A DNA stretch of 64,000 nt, taken from Shimia aestuarii (GTDB taxonomy: Bacteria > Pseudomonadota > Alphaproteobacteria > Rhodobacterales > Rhodobacteraceae). Location: positions 620,001 through 684,000 of the forward strand of contig NZ_FOTQ01000001.1 of the NCBI RefSeq assembly GCF_900114635.1, given 5' to 3'. The translations under genes were made by a program, and so were the position numbers. Shown here piece after piece: positions 9,406 through 18,511 of this stretch (position 1 is its first letter; each line of letters begins with the position of its first letter). The notes beneath the pieces are model-generated. The model worked only from the letters and a program-made list of their open reading frames with translations. It had not been told where the DNA came from and did not search any database.

Positions 9406-10197
9406 TCACCCGAAATTCGGCTTGCGCTTTTGCAGGTTCGCGGCAATCACCTCCATCTGGTGCGGTTTGCCCATTAGGGTGGACTGCACCCGGCTCTCCT
9501 CAAGCAGCACGGCATCCGGATCGCCCTTGTTTTCTTCGGCAAACCCGATCAGAGCCTTGGCCGCGCGAATGGCCGACGGGCTCTTGCCTGCAATCTCCTC
9601 GGCCAGCGCCATCGCGGCCGCCACCGGATCTTCGGCAATCTCGCTGACCAACCCCCAGTCCAGCGCCTGCGCGGCATCAAACGGTGCCGCCGTATAGGTC
9701 AGCCGCCGGATCACGTCCGACCGGGTGAGATGCGGCAACAGCGCCATCCCGCCCATATCCGGCACGATTCCCCATTTCATCTCCATCACCGCCATCTTGG
9801 TATCGGGCGCCGCAAAGCGCACATCCGCGCCCAGCGCGATCTGGCATCCGCCACCATAGGCCACACCCTGAAGCGCACAGAGCACCGGCACTGGCAACTT
9901 GCGCCACACCATAACCACCTGCTGGAACAGGTTGGCGTTTCCATGGCTGCGCGGCATCAACAATTCGACAGGGTCGCTTCCGGCGTGGATGCCAAACGAC
10001 ATCACGTCCAGCCCCGCGCAAAACGCCTTGCCCTCTCCCGACAGCACGACAACCCGCACGTCCTCGTTGTCCATCAGGCTTTCCCCGGCATCGACGATGG
10101 CCTGCATCATCTCCGGGTCCAGCGCATTCATCTTGTCCCCCCGCGTCAGCGTCACGCGGGCAATGTGGTTTTCAATCTCAACCGATACGCGGGCCAT
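9406..10197 (-). CDS. Crotonase / enoyl-CoA hydratase family protein
   Basis: The ATG at 10197 gives 263 residues: VSVEIENHIARVTLTRGDKM, then NALDPEMM, the crotonase N-terminus, the oxyanion-hole region GKAFCAGLDVMSFG and the second oxyanion loop CALQGVAYGGGCQIALGADV. The protein has the spiral-fold length. The catalytic acidic residues of true enoyl-CoA hydratase are not clearly recognisable: the site after GGGCQIALGADVRFA reads MEMKWGIVPDMGG, as in many isomerase/hydratase paralogues. The reading frame stays open far upstream, but that part is antisense to the aminotransferase gene. The precise acyl-CoA substrate is unknown. Confidence 0.85.
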   Translation of the reverse strand: MARVSVEIENHIARVTLTRGDKMNALDPEMMQAIVDAGESLMDNEDVRVVVLSGEGKAFCAGLDVMSFGIHAGSDPVELLMPRSHGNANLFQQVVMVWRKLPVPVLCALQGVAYGGGCQIALGADVRFAAPDTKMAVMEMKWGIVPDMGGMALLPHLTRSDVIRRLTYTAAPFDAAQALDWGLVSEIAEDPVAAAMALAEEIAGKSPSAIRAAKALIGFAEENKGDPDAVLLEESRVQSTLMGKPHQMEVIAANLQKRKPNFG

Positions 10198-10317
10198 GAA
10201 TGCCTCCCTCTCAAAGCGTCGTTGCCCCAATCTCACAAGGACTGCCGCCAAAATCCACTCTAACGTCGGGGCATTTCTCGCTTGCCGCCTGACGGCCATT
10301 GCGCCAAATTCACGCGC

Positions 10318-11421
10318 ATGACCGGACCCCGTTTTACCAAGCTCGCCCAGAGCCTGCCCGCCACCGTCCCCTTTGTCGGACCCGAAGCCCAGGAACGAAA
10401 CATGGGCCGTGCCTTCGACGCTCGTCTGGGCGCCAACGAAAACATCTTCGGCCCCTCGCCCAAGGCCATCGCCGCCATGCAGAGCGCGGCCTCTGATATC
10501 TGGATGTATGGCGACCCCGAAAGCCATGATCTGCGCCATGCGCTTGCCGATTTTCATGCGGTTGCCCCCGAGAACATCGTCGTAGGCGAAGGCATCGACG
10601 GCCTCCTCGGCTATCTCGTGCGCCTGCTGATCGAAACCGGCGACTCGGTGGTCACCTCGCTCGGCGCATACCCTACCTTCAACTACCACGTCGCAGGTTT
10701 CGGCGGCGCGCTGCACACGGTCCCTTATCACGGCGATTCTGAAGACCTGCCCGCGCTGCTGTCCAAGGCTGCCGAGGTCGACGCCAAGCTGGTCTACTTC
10801 GCCAATCCCGATAACCCGATGGGCAGTTGGTGCAAGGGCGCCGACATCGTGGCCCAGCTCGACGCTATCCCCGAAGGCTGCGTTCTGGTGCTCGACGAGG
10901 CCTATGTCGAACTGGCCCCCGAGGGCACCGCCGCGCCGGTGTCGATCGACGATCCCCGCGTGATCCGCATGCGCACCTTCTCCAAGGGCTACGGCATGGC
11001 GGGCGCCCGTGTGGGCTATGCACTTGGGCAGGCCGATTTCATCCGCGCCTTCGAAAAGATCCGCAACCATTTCGGTATGAACCGCGCCGCACAGGCCGGG
11101 GCGCTGGCCGCCTTGCAAGATGCCAACTGGCTCCAAGAAACCCGCGCGAAGGTCGCGGCCGCGCGCGACACGATCACCGATATCGCCGCCAAATACGGGC
11201 TCACCGCTCTGCATTCGGCCACCAATTTCGTTGCAATCGACTGCGGCCGTGACGGCGCTTATGCCAAGGCCATTCTCGACGGTCTCGTGGCGCGTGGCGT
11301 ATTCGTGCGGATGCCTTTCGTCGCCCCCCAGAACCGCTGCATCCGCATCAGTTGCGGGCCGGAACACGAACTCGCCCTGTTCGACGCCGCGCTCGAAGAG
11401 GTACTGGCGGAACTCGGCTGA
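10318..11421 (+). CDS. HisC-type PLP-dependent aminotransferase
   Basis: The 367-residue class I/II aminotransferase resembles histidinol-phosphate aminotransferase: LGANENIFGPSPKA near the N-terminus, VLDEAYVEL with the PLP-contacting Asp/Tyr, RTFSKGYGMAGARVGYALG with the Schiff-base lysine and IRISCGPEHE with the carboxylate-binding arginine. An upstream in-frame ATG at 10282 exists, but the ATG at 10318 begins the conserved sequence. Isolated copies of this type outside his operons often act on aromatic or other amino acids, so a gene name is not given. Confidence 0.85.
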   Translation: MTGPRFTKLAQSLPATVPFVGPEAQERNMGRAFDARLGANENIFGPSPKAIAAMQSAASDIWMYGDPESHDLRHALADFHAVAPENIVVGEGIDGLLGYLVRLLIETGDSVVTSLGAYPTFNYHVAGFGGALHTVPYHGDSEDLPALLSKAAEVDAKLVYFANPDNPMGSWCKGADIVAQLDAIPEGCVLVLDEAYVELAPEGTAAPVSIDDPRVIRMRTFSKGYGMAGARVGYALGQADFIRAFEKIRNHFGMNRAAQAGALAALQDANWLQETRAKVAAARDTITDIAAKYGLTALHSATNFVAIDCGRDGAYAKAILDGLVARGVFVRMPFVAPQNRCIRISCGPEHELALFDAALEEVLAELG

Positions 11422-11497
11422 TTTCACGCCTGCTCACGAAAAATTTGCCGCCCCGCACACGAAACGGCGCTATCCTTCTGCCCAAGGAGGAAAGCCC

Positions 11498-11671
11498 ATG
11501 TCCCGCCCGATCCAGCGTGTCGAGGATTACACCACCACCTGCCTGGTGATGGGGTTCGTCAACCTGCTCTGGATATTCGGCGTGCTCTGGGTGCTCTGGG
11601 GCCTACCCGCCGTGATGGTGTTCGCCGCGATCCTGAACGCCGGCATCAACCGTATTTCCGGGCGCCCCTAG
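11498..11671 (+). CDS. Small single-pass membrane protein, unknown function
   Basis: The 57-residue protein starts from an ATG with a strong AAGGAGG ribosome site nine bases upstream. After a polar N-terminus (MSRPIQRVEDYTTTC) it is a nearly continuous hydrophobic stretch (LVMGFVNLLWIFGVLWVLWG, then LPAVMVFAAIL) that could cross the membrane once or as a hairpin. It ends in GINRISGRP. I do not recognise a family. Its TAG stop is shared tail to tail with the convergent aminotransferase stop. Confidence 0.7.
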   Translation: MSRPIQRVEDYTTTCLVMGFVNLLWIFGVLWVLWGLPAVMVFAAILNAGINRISGRP

Positions 11672-12864
11672 GCGCCCGCAATCACCGCCGAGGCCGCCTC
11701 GATCCCACCCGGCCCGTGGGGAATACTCAACGCCACAAGCCCGCTCTGAACCGTCGCCAGAAGCCCAAGGATCATCTGCGCATTCACATGCCCCATGTGA
11801 CCGAACCGGAAATACCCGTCACCTGCGGGATCCGCGTCGGTCGACATACCCAGCCCGATGCCAAGCGTCAGCCCCGCCTGATCCTGTGTCCAGCGCCGTA
11901 GCACCGTGCCATGCGGTGCACCAAGATGCAGGGACGTCACCGCGTGACTGCGATGCGCCGGATCGGCCATGTTGAGCCGCATCGGACCATCCTGCCCCCA
12001 CGCCTCCACAGCCGCCCAAATCGCCCGCGCCAGGATCTCATGACGCGCCCAGATATGCTCCAGCCCCTCCGCCTTGATCATATCCAGCGCGGCACGCAGC
12101 CCATAAATGTGATGCGTCGGCGCCGTGCCGCAGAACAACTGGTAATAGAACTCGGGATTCGCGCGCGGTGTCCAGTCCCAGTACCGGCTTACGCGCGGCA
12201 TTGACTCGCGCACCGCCGCCGCCTTGTCATTGAAGAACACGAACCCCAGTCCCGGCGGCACCATCAGCCCCTTCTGGCTGGCCGCAACCATCACATCCAC
12301 GCCCCAGGCATCCATTTCGAACCGGTCACAGCCCAGCGACGCAATGCAATCCACCATCAACAGTGCCGGATGCCCCACGGCGTCCATGGCTTTGCGCAAC
12401 GCGGCAATGTCAGAGCGTGCCGAGGTCGACGTGTCCACATGCACCGCCAGCACGGCCTTGATCTCGTGGCCAGTGTCGGCGGCCAACGCATCTGCCACCC
12501 GTTCGGAATCAATCGGGCTTTGACGCCCGAAATCAATGATCTGCGTTTGGGCACCTAGCCCCTCTGCGATCTCGCTCCAGCCGTACCCGAACCGCCCCGA
12601 GGCCGGCACCAGCACCTTCTCTCCGCGAGAGATCACGTTGGCCAGCGCCGCCTCCCATGCCGCATGCCCGTTGCCGATATAGATCGCCACGTGATGCCTG
12701 GTCCCTGCCACCATCTTCAGATCCGGAATCAGACCGTAGGTCAGGTCGATCAGTTCCCCTTCATAGATGTTGGGCGCAGCACGGTGCATTGCGCGCAACA
12801 CCGCCTCGGGCATCACGGAGGGGCCGGGAATGGCGAGATAGGAACGTCCCTGCGTCAGATCCAT
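11668..12864 (-). CDS. Class V aminotransferase, alanine-glyoxylate aminotransferase-like
   Basis: The ATG at 12864 gives 398 residues. The start SYLAIPGPSVMPEAVLRAM is the family N-terminus; VLAVHVDTSTSARSDI and LMVDCIASLG carry the PLP-pyridine aspartate, and VMVAASQKGLMVPPGLGF carries the Schiff-base lysine. The fold is that of serine/alanine:glyoxylate aminotransferases, including the purine-catabolism and beta-hydroxyaspartate-cycle relatives. No cycle genes lie beside it, so the amino donor is open. The longer upstream open frame has no family similarity and was not used. Confidence 0.85.
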   Translation of the reverse strand: MDLTQGRSYLAIPGPSVMPEAVLRAMHRAAPNIYEGELIDLTYGLIPDLKMVAGTRHHVAIYIGNGHAAWEAALANVISRGEKVLVPASGRFGYGWSEIAEGLGAQTQIIDFGRQSPIDSERVADALAADTGHEIKAVLAVHVDTSTSARSDIAALRKAMDAVGHPALLMVDCIASLGCDRFEMDAWGVDVMVAASQKGLMVPPGLGFVFFNDKAAAVRESMPRVSRYWDWTPRANPEFYYQLFCGTAPTHHIYGLRAALDMIKAEGLEHIWARHEILARAIWAAVEAWGQDGPMRLNMADPAHRSHAVTSLHLGAPHGTVLRRWTQDQAGLTLGIGLGMSTDADPAGDGYFRFGHMGHVNAQMILGLLATVQSGLVALSIPHGPGGIEAASAVIAGA

Positions 12865-13065
12865 GAACCCGACTCCTTGCGCTGTTAAGAGTGATAGGAC
12901 AGACACTATCCCCACATAAACCGGCGTCAATAACCCGCCACACGGGCGAAAGAGGTTTTCCGCGGAAACCGTCCTAAAAACCGGCACCCACCCCTTTGCC
13001 TCTGGTTTTGCCCGTGCCCGGGCTGTAAACCAAGGGCCTAAGAATGGGTAACAGGGCCGGACCAC

Positions 13066-14946
13066 GTGGCAGACAAAGACGCAGATTATGGCCAGGACAG
13101 CCGCGCGCTGATACTCTGGATCTGGCACGGATACCTCAGGAAGTACAAATGGATTCTGGCTCTTGCCGGTGTTCTGATGGCCATCGAAGGCTCGACCCTG
13201 GGCGCGATCAGCTACATGGTGAAACCCATGTTCGACACGGCTTTTGCGCCGGGCAATTCAGGGGCACTCTGGTTCGTTGCCCTTGTTTTCGCGGGCATTT
13301 TCTTTACCCGTGGCGTCACCAGCATCCTGCACAAGGTCATGATGACATCCGTGTCGCAAAAGGCCGCAGCCGATCTGCGCACCGACCTGCTCGGACATCT
13401 GATGCTTCAGGACAACGCCTATCATCAGACGCACCCCCCGGGCTTCCTGATCCAGCGTGTGCAGTCAGACGTTCAGGCGATCAACAATATCTGGTCCACC
13501 TTTATCACCCGTGCGGGTCGGGATCTCGTGTCGCTTATTGCGCTGCTCGTGGTGGCTGTGAGCGTCGATCCGATCTGGACCCTGATCGCCTGCGTCGGCA
13601 CCCCGCTTCTGATCCTGCCCACACTGGCCGCACAGAAATTCGTCCGCCGCCGGTCACGCGAAGCCCGTGACCTCGGGGCGCGCATTGCCACCCTTCTGGA
13701 CGAGATTTTCCACGGCATCATCCCGACCAAGCTCAACCGGCTTGAAGACTACCAATCCAACAAGTTCCGCCAGTCCACAAAACGGCTGGTGCGCGCTGAA
13801 ATCCGCGCCTCGGTCGGGACAGCCTCGATTGCCAGCATGGTCGATTTCACCGCCGGTCTCGGCTTTTTCCTCGTCCTGCTCTACGGCGGCAGCGAAATCG
13901 TCGCCGGGGAAAAGACCGTGGGCCAGTTCATGAGTTTTTTCACGGCCATGGGCATGATGTTCGAACCCCTGCGCCGCCTTGGTGGCATTGCCGGTCGCTG
14001 GCAGGTCATCGCCTCCTCGATCGAGCGCGTCAAGGAACTGGTCGACACCCAGCCCACGTTGACCGACCCAAGCAACCCTCTTGCCCCGCCCAAAGACGTA
14101 CCCGGCATCGAACTGCGCGAGGTCACCCTTGCCTATGGGGATACGACCGTTCTGCAGGGGGCCAGCTTCACCGCCGAACCCGGCAAGACAACCGCCATCG
14201 TCGGCGCCTCGGGGGCCGGCAAATCCACCGTCTTCAACGTGTTGACCCGGCTCGTTGACCCGCAATCCGGCGAGGCGATCGTTGGTGGCGTCGCCAACCG
14301 CCAGATGACACTGACCGACCTGCGCAACCTATTTTCCGTCGTGTCCCAAGACGCCATGCTGTTTGACGAAACCCTGCGGGAAAACATTCTTCTGGGTCAG
14401 GATAATATCGACGACGACCGGCTTCAGGCCGTGCTCAAGGCCGCCCATGTTGCCGAGTTCCTGCCCAAGCTCGCGGATGGTCTGGATACCGAGGTCGGCC
14501 CGCGCGGTTCCAACCTGTCCGGTGGTCAGCGCCAGCGCGTCGTGATCGCACGCGCCCTGCTGCGCAACACCCCGATCCTCTTGTTGGACGAAGCCACCTC
14601 CGCCCTGGACGCCCAGTCCGAAACCCTCGTGCAACAGGCGCTGGACGAACTGTCACAAGGCCGCACGACCCTTGTCATTGCCCACCGTCTGTCCACCGTG
14701 CGGGAAGCCGACAAGATCGTGGTCATGGACCGGGGGCAGGTTGTCGATCAAGGCACCCATGACGAGCTTCTGAAACGCGGCGGGCTCTATGCCGAGCTTT
14801 ACAACCTGCAATTCAACACAACAGGAGAAAGCGCCGAAGAAAAGGCGCTCAAACCGGTCGCGGATGACGCGCCGCAGGGGGACGAGTCCTCCAGATCCAT
14901 GTTCGGCCGCCTCCTGTCTCGGCTGCCTTGGGTCAGCGGCCCCTAA
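13066..14946 (+). CDS. ABC exporter, fused permease and ATPase (MsbA-like)
   Basis: The 626-residue half-transporter starts at GTG 13066. It has about six membrane helices over residues 25-320 and a C-terminal ATPase with Walker A (VGASGAGKSTVFN), the Q-loop in FSVVSQDAMLF, the signature NLSGGQRQRVVIARA, Walker B (ILLLDEATSALDAQ) and the H-loop in VIAHRLS. Organisation and length fit MsbA-type lipid flippases acting as homodimers in the inner membrane. A glycosyltransferase follows convergently. Lipid A export is the best guess; drug export is the alternative. Confidence 0.88.
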   Translation: MADKDADYGQDSRALILWIWHGYLRKYKWILALAGVLMAIEGSTLGAISYMVKPMFDTAFAPGNSGALWFVALVFAGIFFTRGVTSILHKVMMTSVSQKAAADLRTDLLGHLMLQDNAYHQTHPPGFLIQRVQSDVQAINNIWSTFITRAGRDLVSLIALLVVAVSVDPIWTLIACVGTPLLILPTLAAQKFVRRRSREARDLGARIATLLDEIFHGIIPTKLNRLEDYQSNKFRQSTKRLVRAEIRASVGTASIASMVDFTAGLGFFLVLLYGGSEIVAGEKTVGQFMSFFTAMGMMFEPLRRLGGIAGRWQVIASSIERVKELVDTQPTLTDPSNPLAPPKDVPGIELREVTLAYGDTTVLQGASFTAEPGKTTAIVGASGAGKSTVFNVLTRLVDPQSGEAIVGGVANRQMTLTDLRNLFSVVSQDAMLFDETLRENILLGQDNIDDDRLQAVLKAAHVAEFLPKLADGLDTEVGPRGSNLSGGQRQRVVIARALLRNTPILLLDEATSALDAQSETLVQQALDELSQGRTTLVIAHRLSTVREADKIVVMDRGQVVDQGTHDELLKRGGLYAELYNLQFNTTGESAEEKALKPVADDAPQGDESSRSMFGRLLSRLPWVSGP

Positions 14947-15623
14947 CGCCGATAGCTTTCAACCAAGGTTTTTGGCGATACCCCCGCAAAATACCGCGCC
15001 AACGTCCAGAGATTGCGTACCCCCCGCCGTATCCAACCCGCCTCCCGGTATTTCTCCGCGCTGGTGACGGCAATGGCATCCAGACCCCGCATTTGCCCCC
15101 GCAGCGCCCGCGCCATGGCCACGTCTTCCATCAGCGGCATATCGGCGAAACCACCTGACTGCTCATAAAGAGCGCGCGGGACCAGCAACCCCTGATCCCC
15201 GTAAGGCAGTCCAAACAGGCGCGACCGCAGGTTTGCCCAGCCTGCCACAATCCGCGCCGCCACGCCGCCGGTATCAAAACGCAAACGGAAATACCCCGCA
15301 CCCAGTGAAGACGCCATGTGATCCATCACGGCTTCACTCCACCCCGGTTCAAGGCAGGTATCCGCATGCAGGAACAAAAGCCACTCCCCGCTGGCCGCTG
15401 CGCCGCCCGCACGCAACTGCCCACCCCGGGAAGGCGCAGTGCGCAGCACAACAGCGCCGGCCTCCTCGGCCATGGCCACGGCGCCGTCATCCGATCCGCC
15501 ATCCACCACGATCAACTCTCGGATCACCCCGCTTCGCAGCCCCTCGAACAGCGCCGCCAGACACGCCGCCAACGCCCCTTCGGCGTTCAAGGTCGGGATA
15601 ATGACCGAAACCGGTGCGCGCAT
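14943..15623 (-). CDS. GT2 glycosyltransferase, TIGR04283-like
   Basis: The 226-residue protein opens VSVIIPTLNAEGALAACLAA and has the nucleotide-sugar motifs LIVVDGGSDDG and LLFLHADTCL typical of the TIGR04283 branch of family 2 glycosyltransferases. Members often sit with arsenosugar or lipid glycosylation genes, but here the acceptor is unknown. Near the C-terminus GVRNLWTLARYFAG may lie at the membrane. Its stop overlaps that of the convergent ABC exporter gene by four bases. Confidence 0.82.
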   Translation of the reverse strand: MRAPVSVIIPTLNAEGALAACLAALFEGLRSGVIRELIVVDGGSDDGAVAMAEEAGAVVLRTAPSRGGQLRAGGAAASGEWLLFLHADTCLEPGWSEAVMDHMASSLGAGYFRLRFDTGGVAARIVAGWANLRSRLFGLPYGDQGLLVPRALYEQSGGFADMPLMEDVAMARALRGQMRGLDAIAVTSAEKYREAGWIRRGVRNLWTLARYFAGVSPKTLVESYRR

Positions 15624-15694
15624 TTCTCTCTCCTGCCCTGTTGCACGGCCCTGTTGCTTCTATATGAACAAGAAGCGCAAGAACAGGACACGCC

Positions 15695-16435
15695 ATGGAC
15701 CGCCCAAGAACCATTCTCCGCATCACAGGCCCCGATACCGATCACTTCCTGCAGGGGCTGATCACCAATGACATCACCCACCTCACGGGTGGCCTGCTCT
15801 ACACCGCCATCCTGACCCCACAGGGCAAGTATCTGGCCGATTTCTTCCTGCTCCGCGATGGGGACACTGTTCTCCTGGACGCAGACAGCGCACAGGCGCC
15901 CGCCCTTCAGACGCGCCTCTCCATGTACAAACTGCGCGCTGCGGTCGAAATCGCCACCACCAACTTGCACTTGCATCGGGGCACCGGACCGGTCCCCGAA
16001 GACGGCCACCCGGACCCCCGCCACCCCGACATGGGTTGGCGTGCCTATCGGGATACGCCCCAGGCCGCGGACACAACCGACTGGGACGCCCTGCGCGTTT
16101 CGCTTGCGATCCCTGCTTCCGGCGTGGAGCTGACCGAAGACAGCTATATCCTCGAAAACGGGTTCGAGCGACTGAACGGCGTCGATTTCCGCAAAGGCTG
16201 TTATGTCGGACAGGAAGTCACCGCGCGCATGAAACACAAGACTGAGCTACGCAAGGGGCTGACAGTGGTCGAGATTGATGGCACCGCCCCGGTGGGAACA
16301 GAAATCACCCGCGACGGCCGCGCCATCGGCACACTCTTTACCCAATCTGGCACCCGCGCTCTGGCCTATCTGCGCTTTGATCGCGCGGGCGGAGACATGC
16401 AGGCCGGCGACGCCCGCATCCGCTGGACCGCATGA
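15695..16435 (+). CDS. ygfZ: YgfZ/GcvT-domain folate-binding protein
   Basis: The 246-residue protein has the GcvT-like fold and the YgfZ signature KGCYVGQEVTARMKHK with its reactive cysteine, in FRKGCYVGQE. YgfZ proteins use tetrahydrofolate to support assembly or repair of certain Fe-S enzymes such as MiaB. The start codon follows a short AT-rich leader divergent from the glycosyltransferase. The downstream fructosamine-kinase-like gene overlaps its stop (ATGA), so the two are translationally coupled. Confidence 0.88.
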   Translation: MDRPRTILRITGPDTDHFLQGLITNDITHLTGGLLYTAILTPQGKYLADFFLLRDGDTVLLDADSAQAPALQTRLSMYKLRAAVEIATTNLHLHRGTGPVPEDGHPDPRHPDMGWRAYRDTPQAADTTDWDALRVSLAIPASGVELTEDSYILENGFERLNGVDFRKGCYVGQEVTARMKHKTELRKGLTVVEIDGTAPVGTEITRDGRAIGTLFTQSGTRALAYLRFDRAGGDMQAGDARIRWTA

Positions 16436-17244
16436 CCCCGGACAGGCTGAGCGACGCGGTCGAAAGGCTGCTTGGCTCCGCCGTCCTTCACGCGCGCCCG
16501 CTACACGGCGGCGATCTCTCGCAGGTTGCGCGACTTACCCTGTCCGACGGGCGCAACGTGGTGGCCAAAACCGGCCCGCTCGTCGCCACCGAAGCCCGTA
16601 TGTTGCAGGCTATGGCACGGCGCGGCGCGCCGGTTCCCGAAGTCCTCGCGGCCGAAAGCACCCTGCTCCTGCTCGCCTATCTCGACGAAACTCCTGCCTC
16701 TCCGGCGGGCTGGCACAAACTCGGTACAACCCTGCGCCATCTGCACGCGCAATCCGGCGAAAGCTACGGCTGGCCCGAAGATTATGCTTTCGGTGCCGTA
16801 GCCATTCGAAATTCATCGTGTTCGAACTGGCCCAGTTTCTGGGCCGATCACCGCTTGTTGGCCGATCTCCGCACCCTCCCACCGGAAATCGCCCATCGCC
16901 TTGAACCCCTGGTCACCCGCCTGCCCGATCTGCTCCCGGCAACACCGCCGCCCGCGTTCCTGCATGGCGACCTCTGGTCCGGCAACGTGCTTTTCGACCG
17001 AAACGAGAAGGCATGGCTGGTCGACCCAGCTTGCTATTTTGGCCACAGCGAAGTCGACCTAGCCATGCTGCTCCTTTTCGCCGCCCCTCCGGACAAATTC
17101 TGGCAAGGCTACGGCGCCCCCGATCCGGGCTGGCGCACACGCCTCCCGATCTACCAGCTCTGGCCCGCACTTGTGCACCTGAAACTCTTTGGGTCCACCT
17201 ATCAGGCTCTCGTCACGCGTCTGCTCAACACGCTCAAGGTCTAA
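16432..17244 (+). CDS. Fructosamine/ketosamine-3-kinase family protein
   Basis: The 270-residue protein has the aminoglycoside-phosphotransferase-like kinase fold. The catalytic loop FLHGDLWSGNVLF and the metal-binding LVDPACYFGHSEVDLAM are both clear, and the N-lobe lysine lies in VVAKTG. The YGHSE-like PACYFGHSE motif is typical of ketosamine kinases, which phosphorylate glycated amines so that the sugar is released. It is coupled to the YgfZ gene by an ATGA overlap. Confidence 0.87.
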   Translation: MTPDRLSDAVERLLGSAVLHARPLHGGDLSQVARLTLSDGRNVVAKTGPLVATEARMLQAMARRGAPVPEVLAAESTLLLLAYLDETPASPAGWHKLGTTLRHLHAQSGESYGWPEDYAFGAVAIRNSSCSNWPSFWADHRLLADLRTLPPEIAHRLEPLVTRLPDLLPATPPPAFLHGDLWSGNVLFDRNEKAWLVDPACYFGHSEVDLAMLLLFAAPPDKFWQGYGAPDPGWRTRLPIYQLWPALVHLKLFGSTYQALVTRLLNTLKV

Positions 17245-17283
17245 CGCGACTCCCATTTCTCATTGGTTCCAAATACCCAAAAC

Positions 17284-17313
17284 AAAAAAGGCCCGCGCTT
17301 GGCGGGCCCTTTC
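17284..17313. terminator. Bidirectional intrinsic terminator
   Basis: The hairpin GGCCCGC / GCGGGCC, flanked by an A-run on the left and CTTT on the right, lies between the convergent kinase and efp genes. Confidence 0.75.
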
Positions 17314-17334
17314 CAAAAGAAACGCAACGTCACA

Positions 17335-17898
17335 TCAGGCGCGTTCGGAGTATTCCATGGTCTCGGTATTGACCACGATGTCCTCGTCCTGTCCCACGAA
17401 GGGCGGCACCATGACCCGCACACCGTTGTCCAGAACCGCCGGTTTGAACGAGTTCGCCGCCGTCTGACCTTTGACCACCGGCTCGGTTTCCACGATCTTG
17501 CAAGTTACTTTCTGCGGCAGAGTCGCGTTCAGTGCTTCGTTCTCGTAGAACTCCACAACAATCGTCATACCGTCCTGCAGGAACGGGCGCCGGTCCCCCA
17601 ACAGGTCCGCCGGAAGCTGGATCTGTTCATAGGTTTCGGTGTCCATGAATATCAGCATTCCGTCGTCTTCATACAGAAATTGTTGATCTTTTTGTTCCAG
17701 ACGCACCCGCTCCACCTTGTCGGCGCTACGGAAGCGTTCGTTCAGCTTCGAGCCGTTGCGCAAGTTGCGCAGCTCGACCTGGGCAAAGGCACCGCCCTTA
17801 CCGGGCTTCACGTGGTCCACTTTGACAGCGGCCCAAAGACCGCCATTATGCTCCAGCACGTTGCCGGGGCGAATTTCATTACCGTTGATCTTGGGCAT
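17335..17898 (-). CDS. efp: Translation elongation factor P
   Basis: The ATG at 17898 gives 187 residues beginning [20 protein letters not shown], with the modifiable lysine at residue 34 in KPGKGGAF. The OB domains follow, ending in [23 protein letters not shown] rescues ribosomes stalled at polyproline. The lysine at the tip indicates a lysylation-type modification. The gene stands alone with a terminator after it. Confidence 0.96.
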   Translation of the reverse strand: MPKINGNEIRPGNVLEHNGGLWAAVKVDHVKPGKGGAFAQVELRNLRNGSKLNERFRSADKVERVRLEQKDQQFLYEDDGMLIFMDTETYEQIQLPADLLGDRRPFLQDGMTIVVEFYENEALNATLPQKVTCKIVETEPVVKGQTAANSFKPAVLDNGVRVMVPPFVGQDEDIVVNTETMEYSERA

Positions 17899-18115
17899 GT
17901 TACAAAACCATGTCAGAAAGGTTGATCCGAGTTCACCCGCTCCTATATCTGGCAGGCTGACAGGTGGCAAGGTGGCGTATCTCGTGCTGCAAACGCAGAA
18001 TGCTATGCAAATTGTGCATAGAAGATATGCAACACTGCCCTATCCGAATCAAATGAATTGCGCCATAAGGGGCGTCACGCCGAAAACACAAGAGCAATAA
18101 TACAAGGACGACGAG

Positions 18116-18436
18116 ATGACCGATTTCGTTGATGGAGCGGCCTTTAACAACGAGCAAGGCAACCGCGCTCGCAAACTTTTCGCGGCTGTTGTGCTGGCCG
18201 CACTCGATGATGCCATCGCCGACGACAAGAAGTACGGCAATGGTCCGGAACAGATTGCCCGTTGGGCCCGGTCGCGAGACGGGCGCGAGGTGTTGTCCTG
18301 CGCCGGGATTGACCCCAACGAACGCGTTGTTTCGGGTCTGATGGAATTCGTCGCCAAAGGGGTCCGCACATCGGTGGCCCTGTCGCGCGAAGAAAGCGAA
18401 CGGCGCAACGCCGCTGCACAGGCCGAAGCCGCCTGA
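18116..18436 (+). CDS. DUF6280-like small protein
   Basis: The 106-residue soluble protein is largely helical. The region NEQGNRARKLFAAVVLAALD is followed by a segment with GPEQIARWARSRDGREVL and a C-terminal Ala/Glu-rich tail. It resembles the small DUF6280 proteins of Rhodobacterales (recognition by overall pattern, moderate certainty). Function is unknown. It is monocistronic, followed by a strong hairpin. Confidence 0.65.
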   Translation: MTDFVDGAAFNNEQGNRARKLFAAVVLAALDDAIADDKKYGNGPEQIARWARSRDGREVLSCAGIDPNERVVSGLMEFVAKGVRTSVALSREESERRNAAAQAEAA

Positions 18437-18455
18437 TTTCCTCGCCCGTCTCATG

Positions 18456-18489
18456 AAAAAGCGGCGCGCCTATCGGGCGCGCCGCTTTT
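18456..18489. terminator. Strong bidirectional intrinsic terminator
   Basis: A perfect 14-bp stem (AAAAGCGGCGCGCC / GGCGCGCCGCTTTT) with a five-base loop separates the DUF6280-like gene from the convergent acidic protein gene. Confidence 0.85.
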
Positions 18490-18511
18490 CCTTTCTCAAC
18501 TGGTGGCTTCG

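Noticed and set aside
10198-11427. Long N-terminal extension of the crotonase frame
   Set aside because: The extra 400 codons are antisense to the HisC-type aminotransferase; the crotonase family start is at 10197.
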